Origin: Clostridiales bacterium | GTDB lineage: Bacteria; Bacillota; Clostridia; Lachnospirales; Lachnospiraceae | Reading direction: 5' to 3' | NCBI GenBank assembly: GCA_020859995.1 | Contig: JAJBVE010000068.1 | Span: 1-64,000 of the forward strand | Length of the DNA: 64,000 nucleotides | In this document: piece after piece, positions 9,312-18,254 of the stretch | How positions within the stretch are numbered: the stretch's first letter is position 1 | Layout of the letters: the number at the start of each line of letters is the position of its first letter | Notes under the pieces: model-generated | Told to the model about the DNA's origin: nothing | The model's database searches: none | Seen by the model: the letters and a program-made list of their open reading frames with translations, nothing else | Translations under genes and position numbers: made by a program

Positions 9312-9778
9312 AAAACCGTCCTGCGTGCCACTGGCACTCAGTGCCCTTATGCCTCCGGCTACCTGGCTCGCTGTTTTGCGGGAATGAAGTGCTGGCGTCA
9401 CTGGCGTCCGCACCGCCAAAAGCGATATTCATACAGGTGCTTTATATTCTGTCGTTACTCACGTTCGCAGTATACAAGAAAGCTGATTAAAACTCAATCC
9501 ATTTTTTATGATTCATTTGCGGCAGATGGCCGACATCTGTCTCTGCCTGATCGGATTTCCAGATAAGCCGCCGTACAATCTCCCCAAAAACGCCGTCAAA
9601 AGTATCTGGATTTATCGTATTTTTTCCTGAATTATTTCAGATTTCGCCTCAGCTTCCTTCAACTTGCTGAAATTGTTTTTTTGATAAAATTTTGACACAC
9701 AACCTGGAAAATGAGGCGTATAATGAAACCCGCGCAACGAAAGAACTCATTTTTCTACACTTACGAAGGGAAAAAGGT

Positions 9779-10870
9779 ATGGAAAAAGTAAAAGCATTTC
9801 TTAAAAGAAAAGACATCGAAATTTCTCTGAAGCGCTACGGCATCGACGCGCTCGGGGCGATGGCGCAGGGACTGTTCTGCTCGCTTCTGATCGGCACGAT
9901 CATCAACACACTCGGCACACAGTTCCAGATCGGATTCCTGACACAGACAGTCGCCACCGTCAGCGGCGTAGACTATACGGTCGGTTCGCTGGCGACCGCC
10001 ATGAGCGGACCGGCGATGGCAGTTGCGATCGGCTACGCTCTGCACTGCCCGCCGCTGGTGCTGTTTTCACTGATCACGGTCGGCTTCGCGGCCAACGCGC
10101 TCGGCGGCGCCGGCGGACCACTGGCCGTCCTTTTTATCGCAATCCTCGCGTCCGAAATCGGCAAAGCCGTCTCCAAAGAAACCAAAATCGATATTCTCGT
10201 GACGCCGCTTGTCACCATCGGCGTCGGCATCGCGCTCTCCGCCTGGTGGGCACCCGCGCTGGGCTCTGCCGCGATGAAAATCGGCAATCTGATCATGTGG
10301 GCGACCAATTTGCAGCCATTCTTGATGGGCATTCTGGTGTCCGTTGTCGTCGGCATCGCTCTGACTCTGCCGATTTCGTCCGCCGCGATCTGTGCCGCGC
10401 TCGGTCTGACCGGCCTGGCCGGAGGCGCAGCGGTTGCCGGCTGCTGCGCGCAGATGGTCGGCTTCGCGGTCATGTCCTTCCCCGAAAACGGCTGGGGCGG
10501 ACTTGTCTCTCAGGGAGTCGGCACCTCCATGCTGCAGATGGGCAACATCGTCAAAAATCCCCGCGTCTGGATCGCCCCCATCCTGACCTCCGCCATCACA
10601 GGCCCCATCGCCACCTGTGTCTTTCATATGGAAATGAACGGCACCGCTGTATCCTCCGGCATGGGTACCTGCGGCTTCGTCGGCCCGATCGGCGTCTACA
10701 CCGGGTGGATGAGCGACATCGCTGATGGCGTCAAAGCAGCTGTCACCGCCTCCGACTGGATCGGCCTGGCTCTCATCTGTTTTATACTGCCCGCCATCCT
10801 CTGCCCGCTGATCAATCTGGTAGTCAGAAAGCTTGGATGGGTGAAAGATGGAGATATGAAGCTTAACTAA
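9779..10870 (+). CDS. PTS transporter subunit IIC (PfoR-like, PTS_EIIC_2)
   Basis: MEKVKAFLKRKDIEISLKRYGIDALGAMAQGLFCSLLIGTIINTLG...; multi-TM; no IIA/IIB nearby. Confidence 0.82.
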   Translation: MEKVKAFLKRKDIEISLKRYGIDALGAMAQGLFCSLLIGTIINTLGTQFQIGFLTQTVATVSGVDYTVGSLATAMSGPAMAVAIGYALHCPPLVLFSLITVGFAANALGGAGGPLAVLFIAILASEIGKAVSKETKIDILVTPLVTIGVGIALSAWWAPALGSAAMKIGNLIMWATNLQPFLMGILVSVVVGIALTLPISSAAICAALGLTGLAGGAAVAGCCAQMVGFAVMSFPENGWGGLVSQGVGTSMLQMGNIVKNPRVWIAPILTSAITGPIATCVFHMEMNGTAVSSGMGTCGFVGPIGVYTGWMSDIADGVKAAVTASDWIGLALICFILPAILCPLINLVVRKLGWVKDGDMKLN

Positions 10871-11241
10871 GATAACCAGGACATTTTACGCGGGACGAAA
10901 GAGGGTTTTAACATTCAAACATCCGTGCAAGCTATGTCATAAGGTGTCGGCTTGCCGACGAATCTGGCTACCTGGCTCGTTGCTTTGCGGGAATAACCCG
11001 GTCTATTCTGCAATCATATGAACCGCCGCATCTGATTTTTCTCAGTGCAGCGGTTCTTTCATATACATAAATGTCAGGAAAAACGAGGCGCTTGCGGCAA
11101 TGAAATTCACATGTTATCGAGCATCTGTATTACAGCGAATATTATTCTTATAATCATTTTTTAAGTTCAATAACAGACTATGATGTTACGCTTGACACCA
11201 TCTCTGCCCAAATGATATACTTCACAAAAAAAGGGAGGAAC

Positions 11242-12333
11242 ATGAGTATGAAAGTTACAAAATCAACAAAAAGTCAGCTGTTGTGTGTTTTTGCAGTCCT
11301 GTTTTTTGCTATAACACTATCTGTTTTGTTTGCGGTTCCCGCGCGCGCAGCCGATGCCAAAGCGATTGGATGGGTATTTAACTGCGACGGATATGGCCCC
11401 TACAACACCACAGATACCCTGAAGGTAGAGGCAGGGCAGACTTTTTATGCCGGTGATTTGTTTGGTCAGCTGATGAGCGGTGATGGCAGCTATGCATTTA
11501 CTTCCGGTTCGGATCTGAGTATTACCTACAAGAGCAGCAATACTTCGGTGGCAACGGTAGGTAAATCATCCGGCTATGTGAAGGCACTGAAAAAGGGCAC
11601 TACAAAAATTACTGCAAAATACAAAGGAGTAACCTATACTCTCACACTCAAAGTGGTAAACGCGGGTACTATTGGAACGACCGGTAAATTTGCCACACTG
11701 GCCAAAACATCAAAAGCTCTGGCAAAATATTATGATGTAAAGATTACTTCTAAAAACTTTACAACCATCATGAAAAAGGTAATTGCTTTCTACAACGCGG
11801 AGCTTGAGTGGAATGAAAAGTATGATTTTAACTATGGAGTTCTCACTTCCTATACAACGGGTGCTTCCACTGGTAAATTGGCGATTCCGTACTATCAGAG
11901 AGCATACAGCGTGTACACGGCTATGTACTCCTACGCGGAGAATAAATCAGTCCTGCAGAACCTGAAGCTTTCCTCGATTAAAGCATCTGCCGGCGGTACA
12001 ACCATTACCATCAATCTGAAAAAAGCCGTTACAGCGCAGCAGGTTTACATCATTCAGATGCTGTATGGATATGGGAAAAAATGGAGTACATCTCCATCAT
12101 CCGCGACCTTTGAAGCGAATCAGGTGTCCCGCTCTACCTCCGTCACAGACGTAGAATACTCTGGTTATCCCATTTATTACGGCGTATGTAAGGTGAAGAA
12201 AAACAGTAAAGTGCTTACGATTACGGTTTATAAAGAGTATGGAAGCACGAAAAAAGTAAAGCTTTCTTCAGATTTTGAATATATTGTAAACCTGGGATAT
12301 AAATCCATCAGTACAACGGTAGTTCCGAAATAG
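11242..12333 (+). CDS. Secreted protein with Big2 (bacterial Ig-like group 2) domain
   Basis: Signal peptide; Big2 signature ITYKSSNTSVATVGKSSGYVKALKKGTTKITAKYKGVTYTLTLKV. Confidence 0.85.
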   Translation: MSMKVTKSTKSQLLCVFAVLFFAITLSVLFAVPARAADAKAIGWVFNCDGYGPYNTTDTLKVEAGQTFYAGDLFGQLMSGDGSYAFTSGSDLSITYKSSNTSVATVGKSSGYVKALKKGTTKITAKYKGVTYTLTLKVVNAGTIGTTGKFATLAKTSKALAKYYDVKITSKNFTTIMKKVIAFYNAELEWNEKYDFNYGVLTSYTTGASTGKLAIPYYQRAYSVYTAMYSYAENKSVLQNLKLSSIKASAGGTTITINLKKAVTAQQVYIIQMLYGYGKKWSTSPSSATFEANQVSRSTSVTDVEYSGYPIYYGVCKVKKNSKVLTITVYKEYGSTKKVKLSSDFEYIVNLGYKSISTTVVPK

Positions 12334-12372
12334 TATGAAATATTGAAATCAGACGGTTTCATCGTTTTATAA

Positions 12373-12401
12373 ATTATGAGAAGAAAACCACTTCTCATAA
12401 T
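12373..12401. repeat. Palindromic repeat ATTATGAGAAG-N7-CTTCTCATAAT, copy 1 (copy 2 at 42382-42410)
   Basis: 11-bp perfect arms; 33-bp block 12371-12403 repeated at 42380-42412 with one mismatch. Confidence 0.9.
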
Positions 12402-12417
12402 GCATGTACACTCCGAT

Positions 12418-12461
12418 AGTGGACAGGCGCGGATGGATATCCTGATCTGTCCACTTTTTTC
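12418..12461 (+). terminator. rho-independent terminator
   Basis: AGTGGACAG...CTGTCCACTTTTTT. Confidence 0.8.
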
Positions 12462-12468
12462 ATATTTC

Positions 12469-13812
12469 TTACAAACACATCGCCATGTAGACTGGTAAAT
12501 GCCAGATTCCATTTTTCATCTGAACATCTTTCGTATACAAAATATACGCCTCACCGATTTGAGAAGAAAACTTTCTGCGGAATTTATCCAGAGACGCATG
12601 AGAACGATAATTTCCCGATTTCACTTCCAGCGGAACAACCTTTTTCTTCTGCGTGATCAGAAAGTCAATTTCCATATGATTCTCTCTGTGTACCGAATCA
12701 CTGCGGGAATAAAAATACAGCATATGCCCATTTTTTCGAAGCATCTGCGCCACGATATTTTCCATGATCATGCCCTGGTTGATATTCAGCCTGTCAAACA
12801 AAACCGCTTTATACAACTCATTCTCAGCATATGGACGATCCATAAAGGTCTGTGTAATCAGCAAGCCGGTATCCCCCATATAACATTTACGCGTCGCATT
12901 ATCAGCGCTAAGCGCCAATCCCACACCCGGATCTGTAGAATTGTAGCAGTTGTTTACAATCATGGCTTCTCCGAGCCAGTTGAAAGAGTCCTCATAGTTT
13001 CTGGTGCGCGCCGATTTACGAATCGTCGAAAGCCTGTATTTTTTCTCTTTTCTTGTAAGCTGGGCAGGAATGCCATCAAAAACAGCGAATACTTTATCCT
13101 CATTTCCGCTGGCAAATTTTGAAATATCATCCCGATAGAGACGCAGGATCCGGCGTTTTACGATATCCACCGCTTCAAAATCCTTCGTCTCCACATACTT
13201 TACGACTGCCTGCGGCATTCCGCCGACCAGAAGATATTGTCGGAAATCATTCATCACCTTCCGATGAAGAGCCGGACCCAGCGGAGCTCTTGCCTCAAAG
13301 CACTGTCGGATCAGGGATGCCGTGCTCTCATCCTGCATCGCCCACAGAAATTCTTCAAAATCCAGCGGATACAATTCCAGATGATCTTCCTCTGAGGGAA
13401 TAATGATATCCTTCACATTTTTCTTCAGCCGGATCAGAGATCCTGTCTCAATAAAATCATATCTTCCGTCCGCTACCAGATATTTAATTAGCTGCCTGGC
13501 TTTCGGAAATTGCTGCACTTCATCAAAAATAATCAGAGATTTCCGCAAATGCAAAGATTTTCCATAAAATGCAGAAAGCTTGGCAAAAAAAAGATCCAGG
13601 TTGGATGTTTCGTTCTCAAATAAATCCAGAATCTCCTTTGAGACATTTCCGAAGTCCACCAGGATATAGCTGTCATACTCATTCTTTCCAAATTCTTCTA
13701 CGATGAAACTTTTTCCAACACGCCTCGCTCCTTCGATCAGTAACGCTGAAGAACCTGCAGCGGTATTCTTCCAGTTCATAAGATTGTCATAAATTTTTCG
13801 TCTCAGACGCAT
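12469..13812 (-). CDS. AAA_14/DUF4143 family ATP-binding protein
   Basis: SSALLIEGARRVGKSFIVEEFGKNEYDSYILVDF; SLIIFDEVQQFPKARQLIKYLV; C-terminal MEIDFLITQKKKVVPLEVKSG. Confidence 0.92.
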   Translation of the reverse strand: MRLRRKIYDNLMNWKNTAAGSSALLIEGARRVGKSFIVEEFGKNEYDSYILVDFGNVSKEILDLFENETSNLDLFFAKLSAFYGKSLHLRKSLIIFDEVQQFPKARQLIKYLVADGRYDFIETGSLIRLKKNVKDIIIPSEEDHLELYPLDFEEFLWAMQDESTASLIRQCFEARAPLGPALHRKVMNDFRQYLLVGGMPQAVVKYVETKDFEAVDIVKRRILRLYRDDISKFASGNEDKVFAVFDGIPAQLTRKEKKYRLSTIRKSARTRNYEDSFNWLGEAMIVNNCYNSTDPGVGLALSADNATRKCYMGDTGLLITQTFMDRPYAENELYKAVLFDRLNINQGMIMENIVAQMLRKNGHMLYFYSRSDSVHRENHMEIDFLITQKKKVVPLEVKSGNYRSHASLDKFRRKFSSQIGEAYILYTKDVQMKNGIWHLPVYMAMCL

Positions 13813-13837
13813 GCACGATACCTGCCTTTCCGGCCGC

Positions 13838-13910
13838 CACTTGTGTACCTGCCCCCTCTGCGCTCTGCTTTGATCAGCGCAGCCGAAGGCAATTTAGTTG
13901 CAGGTGCTCC
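13838..13910 (-). repeat. Member of dispersed ~80-bp imperfect palindromic repeat family
   Basis: GTACCTGCCC...CTGCTTTGATCAGCGCAGCCGAAGGCAATTTAGTTGCAGGTGCTCC; homologous to 38507-38587 and 9358-9443. Confidence 0.65.
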
Positions 13911-13916
13911 ATTTCC

Positions 13917-13945
13917 TGGATTATATCATTGTTAGCACGAAAAAG
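13917..13945 (-). promoter_or_regulatory. Predicted sigma-A promoter of the DUF4143 gene
   Basis: Minus strand TTGCTT-N17-TATAAT; the -35 lies inside repeat copy 1. Confidence 0.6.
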
Positions 13946-14022
13946 CAACCTCGTTTAAGCTTGTTTTTGCACGAAAAAGCAGCCTCGTATATCATGATTT
14001 TGACACGAAAAAGCAATATCAT
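13935..14022. repeat. Three direct repeats, exact 34-bp period, (G/A)CACGAAAAAGCA(A/G)CCTCGT
   Basis: Copies at 13935-13954, 13969-13988, 14003-14022 (third copy diverged in last 6 nt). Confidence 0.9.
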
Positions 14023-14290
14023 TGCTAAGTCAATGCTTTTTCATTCTGGAATACTCCTTGATTTTCTAAAGACACATCGTCATACAGATCGGTGCCGAGT
14101 CCTGTCCGTTACAAGTCACACATTGACCAGATTTACAGTATTTCCCAATCTACGGGTGTGACATGTAACTCCTGTACTCATTCTTTCCAAATTCTTCCAC
14201 GAATCTACTTGCGCCCCCCCAGTTTGTGATATAAAAGTATCAGCAATTCGGACAGAAGCGGTATTTTTGATCAGGAAGGAGAGAAACAAA

Positions 14291-14713
14291 ATGAAAAAGT
14301 TTAAAAAATTGGCGGAATTCGTATTCGCTGTCGTAATGGCATTTTCAATCCTGTGCACCAGTATGACAGCCTTCGCCGAAGAAATATCGGCAGAGACAGA
14401 AACGGAAGCAATGACTGAATCCGGCACTTCTGAGGAAACAATAACATTCGATAGCTTTAAATGGCTGTCTTCTATGGTGCTGACTTTTACCGATGAAAAC
14501 AACCCCGGCGTCTCTTACGAAATTTATTGTGATGATATTGAACAAATATGGCTCCGTAAACTTGTTGACGGTGAGGTCGACGGTGTTGAGGTAAATATTT
14601 GTACACAAGGTTTAGAAGATACCTATGATGAATACGCGAATTTACTCTTTGACACTGTTGAATATTATTTCAGCACCATCCCTCAGATGCTGGAAATTCA
14701 GGGATTATGGTAA
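14291..14713 (+). CDS. Small secreted hypothetical protein
   Basis: Signal peptide MKKFKKLAEFVFAVVMAFSILCTSMTAFA, 140 aa, upstream RBS (aggaaggagag). Confidence 0.6.
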   Translation: MKKFKKLAEFVFAVVMAFSILCTSMTAFAEEISAETETEAMTESGTSEETITFDSFKWLSSMVLTFTDENNPGVSYEIYCDDIEQIWLRKLVDGEVDGVEVNICTQGLEDTYDEYANLLFDTVEYYFSTIPQMLEIQGLW

Positions 14714-14819
14714 TTGCAATATAGTTAAAATTATAACTGTAGTGTTTCTGTCCGGATTGTACAGGGAAATTAGCACTCTCGATCCATAGAAGCTTCGTAA
14801 CTGTTCAGTACCTTCACAG

Positions 14820-15245
14820 TTACGGAGCTTCTTCTATAGCGAAATAGCTGCGCATAAAATAGTGGATTTCGCTCTGAATCTGCTCATCATGCGGCAGCTC
14901 CCTTTTTCCGTCCAGGAACTCCAGAATCTCCCCCGGGCACCCTTCCACTCTACGCTTATAAACGATTCCCTGATACTTTTTCTTAATCTCCGCATATATG
15001 TAATCGTCGCTTCCAGGCACACCGTAGCTCCGCAGCCGGAACTTTTCCTTATACACCGGAGCCTCGATCGACGCTCGAGCCAGCGCATAGGTCGGCGTAT
15101 CATAATAAACACTGCAGACCGTATGCAATCCATAGATTTCCTCATCCATCCGCTCCTGCAAAACCGGCAGAAGCTTCTCATACTGCTCTGGTGTCAGAAT
15201 AAATTTTTTCTCAAATCTCTGAAAAGAGTGTTGTATCTCTGCCAT
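14820..15245 (-). pseudogene. N-terminal fragment of VTC-domain (polyphosphate polymerase) protein
   Basis: FQRFEKKFILTPEQYEKLLPVLQERMDEEIYGLHTVCSVYYDTPTYALARASIEAPVYKEKFRLRSYG...YAEIKKKYQGIVYKRRV matches VTC N-terminus; stops at ~141 aa. Confidence 0.7.
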
Positions 15246-15399
15246 GGCAGATCACCTCCCATCGGCCATTCGAAGCGCATTTTCGCGAAATTCTTTCTGG
15301 AAAATTAATAATCGAAGATTTATCGGAGATTCTTCCTCAAAAGTCTTTTACGGAAGTTTTTCAAAAGCATTCACATACGGAAGAATATAAGGAACATAT

Positions 15400-15438
15400 G
15401 TAAGATTTCTGTAAAAGATTTGTGAAAAGTATGTGAAA
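15400..15438. repeat. 39-bp perfect direct repeat, copy A
   Basis: GTAAGATTTCTGTAAAAGATTTGTGAAAAGTATGTGAAA, identical at 18148-18186. Confidence 0.97.
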
Positions 15439-16061
15439 GTGTGAAAAACAGAGGCTTTCCACGAGCAGTGTGTACCCTTTTGGTGGTTCATACCCTTTTT
15501 TTACCCTTTTTGGATATATCCTCGCCGGGTGGCATCCCACGCTTCGCATGGGATATACTTTGCCCGGCCTTGTGCATCAAAAAAACGCCCCGACGTTTGA
15601 GGGTTGGACTTAGGAATTTTCTGAAACAAGCTAATTTTTGAGGACGACCTTTAATCGCCCCCGATCAGCATATCTTTACAGACGAAGAAATGCGCACCAG
15701 AGTGGATCTGCACCAGTTCAGACGTACAATTGCCAAGGAAGCCCTTGCTTTCTATGCCAGTTTTTCTCCAGAAGAACGAGAATACTAAAAGAAGAACTAA
15801 TAGCAATGTATATCGCAGAAAAGAAAGGCGTGACACCGGAAAAAATAGAGCGTTTTCGAAGAGAAATCAATAACCCCAAGCCTTATATCCTGCGTGGTAC
15901 TAACGCAGAAAAAGCCCGCCGCGAGGGACGGCCTTTGAAGTACGATCGTTTATGCCTCTTTGCAATTTCAATCCGTCATCTTGCGCATTGGCGGATAGAT
16001 GTTACAGTGAATTCGTATTTACAATGATATTATCTGCGTACGATAGCAACATTGTTTAAAC

Positions 16062-16180
16062 CTTACCTGAATCTTACCTAAAATCAAACTCTACAACAAT
16101 GCGAAGAGGCCTGAAAATCAAAGCTTCTTCGCATTTGCTCATCTAAAACCTTACCTAAAAGCTTACCTAAGCTTACCTAA
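16062..16180. repeat. Five CTTACCT(A/G)A units flanking a 10-bp-stem hairpin
   Basis: Units at 16062, 16073, 16150, 16162, 16172; hairpin AATGCGAAGA (16098-16107)/TCTTCGCATT (16126-16135). Confidence 0.85.
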
Positions 16181-16187
16181 ATCCATC

Positions 16188-17912
16188 TTAATTATTATTT
16201 TTGTTTTTTAGTACCCAATTTGCCCTTTGTCTATTACTTGTATCTGTTTCTATAATGCCTTTCCCTTTTAATGACATGAGCATATTCGTTATTTTTTTAT
16301 TTTTCTGATCATCTGTAAGTATATCCGGCAGTTTATCCCATAAAAGCTTGCGGAAATCTTCTTTCTTTGCCTTTTTAAAGGTTTCAAGATAACTTACAAT
16401 CAAGTCTTTATAGTATTGATCATCAAATGCTTTATTCCTGATATACTGTGCTTCATCCTTTGTCGTGCTGGAAACAGCTGCTGAAGGATAAATCTTGGGA
16501 TATCTCCCTTCAATCATCTTCTGTTTTCGAAGGTAATCCGCTGCATCCTTTGAAATTTCCCGTCCTTTTTGCACTCGATCCAGCAAAAAGACCGTCTCAA
16601 GCGGCAATTCCGGATGGCCAAACAAAATATGCATATAGGCTTCATTCAGGCTCTTTCCATAGACCGTCACGCCAACCTGCATTTCCGTCGAAAAGTCATA
16701 ATCCGGCATCGGAAAATATTTATCCCGCTGAATTCGATACACCTTCTGAATTCCAGAAGACTGCGTGTCAATCATGTTAAAATTAACCATACTCGCTGCC
16801 AGCAGCTGATTTCTGTAAAAGGGAGGATTATATCCCGGACGCAACACTTTTTCTACCTTCTCCGGCAAAAAATCACCCGGATTTGTAATCGTAATCTGTT
16901 CGTCGAATTCATTCAAATAAATTCGTCCGCCAAGCTGATAATTGGAATGCGCAATACAATTATTCAGCAATTCACGCAGCATCCATAAATCATATTGCTT
17001 CGTCTCCATTGGAAACAATGTCATTTGATTCGGCATATAACGATAGGTCAGATTCCGGAGCTTCATCATGACCTTATCAACAACTGAAATAAACGGAATT
17101 GTAAAAATCGCATAATCCCGATTAGAGCCATCTGCTCCATACAAACGCCACATCATTGTTGGCGGGGTTGAAAACAGATAGTCAAAATCAGGATTTCCCA
17201 ACAATACCATTGCAGCATTTGTGACTTTTCCATCTATCATCAGCTTTATTTTTGTTAAAAACTGTTCGTCCGTCATCCCCAATACTTCCTCGGCAATGTG
17301 AGGACGATTCATTTTTTCCAGATATTTTTCTCTCGCAAGCTTTATTGCCTCCGGATCCAGATGTTCCAGACGCGCCCCTTCCAGAAGCTGCCTCGACCAG
17401 TCCATCCGCTCCTGACTTCGTATGATATCAATTTTAGTCTGCGAAAGCGGTACAATACTTTCTCCGGCTCGAGCATAATAATGATTTTTCCACGCTGTCG
17501 GCATTCCAGTCGCCGCGGCAGGTATTTTAAACATCAGCACACGACGTGTTTTTCCCTTGTAAATCGGGCCAATTTCTATGATATCCAGATATGTCGCGCC
17601 ATCAGTCATGTTTTGGGAAATCTCATACTTAAACTTTTCCAGAAGCGACGACGCTCCACTTTTAAAATTTGTACCAACGGGATACTTCTCATGGCTCTCA
17701 CTTACCCCAAGGACAAACCAGCCATATTGCTGATGCTTCAGGTTCGCCTCATTGCTAATCGCAGAGAAATACTGACCTGCACGATCCGTATTATAATTCC
17801 CTTTTGCCTCTTTAAATTCCACAATTTCATATTCCCAGCGTTCAATTAAATCACCAAGAACCTCATAATACTGCGCATCTGGAGCCGATTTATCATATTC
17901 AAAATTTACCAT
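16188..17912 (-). CDS. AlbA_2 (Schlafen-type) + HATPase_c_4 ATP-binding transcriptional-regulator-like protein
   Basis: EIVEFKEAKGNYNTDRAGQYFSAISNEANLKHQQYGWFVLGV; LRELLNNCIAHSNYQLGGRIYLNEFDEQITITNPGDFLPE. Confidence 0.85.
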   Translation of the reverse strand: MVNFEYDKSAPDAQYYEVLGDLIERWEYEIVEFKEAKGNYNTDRAGQYFSAISNEANLKHQQYGWFVLGVSESHEKYPVGTNFKSGASSLLEKFKYEISQNMTDGATYLDIIEIGPIYKGKTRRVLMFKIPAAATGMPTAWKNHYYARAGESIVPLSQTKIDIIRSQERMDWSRQLLEGARLEHLDPEAIKLAREKYLEKMNRPHIAEEVLGMTDEQFLTKIKLMIDGKVTNAAMVLLGNPDFDYLFSTPPTMMWRLYGADGSNRDYAIFTIPFISVVDKVMMKLRNLTYRYMPNQMTLFPMETKQYDLWMLRELLNNCIAHSNYQLGGRIYLNEFDEQITITNPGDFLPEKVEKVLRPGYNPPFYRNQLLAASMVNFNMIDTQSSGIQKVYRIQRDKYFPMPDYDFSTEMQVGVTVYGKSLNEAYMHILFGHPELPLETVFLLDRVQKGREISKDAADYLRKQKMIEGRYPKIYPSAAVSSTTKDEAQYIRNKAFDDQYYKDLIVSYLETFKKAKKEDFRKLLWDKLPDILTDDQKNKKITNMLMSLKGKGIIETDTSNRQRANWVLKNKNNN

Positions 17913-18147
17913 GGCACTATGCTCCCTCCCAAGTAAAAACATTATATGCAATAAAAAAAATATACGCAAGTAAGATTTTCCATAAATAAGGTCTGAGAGT
18001 ATCATTAGATTCCGATTCCCATACCTTTTTTTACACAGCTTCTGACAGACTCTGATAAATTTTCAAAGTCTTGAAAACCCTTTGTTTCAGCGGCTTCCGA
18101 GACTTTGACGAATGACGATAACCCTTGATAAATCTGTGTTTATATCC

Positions 18148-18186
18148 GTAAGATTTCTGTAAAAGATTTGTGAAAAGTATGTGAAA
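18148..18186. repeat. 39-bp perfect direct repeat, copy B
   Basis: Identical to 15400-15438. Confidence 0.97.
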
Positions 18187-18254
18187 AAGCCGGGATGTTC
18201 CTGTCCGGCTTAACACACACTCTCTATTTTTCCCAATCCGTTCTGCCGGAGCCT

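Noticed and set aside
8442-9566. 374-aa + strand ORF
   Set aside because: Antisense to the Lon-like ATPase gene; Arg/Pro/His-rich shadow ORF.
10860-11210. Possible riboswitch upstream of the Big2 gene (GTCGGC-TT-GCCGAC; ATGAACCGC...GCGGTTC hairpins)
   Set aside because: Hairpins present, but no match to a riboswitch core I recognise; the second resembles a terminator for the PTS gene.
13935-14022. Possible CRISPR array (regularly spaced repeats)
   Set aside because: Repeats are ~20 bp with ~14-bp spacers, only three units, with promoter overlap and no cas genes; same reasoning for 32711-32826.
15638-16027. 129-aa + ORF between the 39-bp repeats
   Set aside because: Composite of apparent remnants in different frames (FTDEEMRTRVDLHQFRRTIAKEALAFYASFSPEERE, then MYIAEKKGVTPEKIERFRREINN); no intact domain, so not called a CDS.
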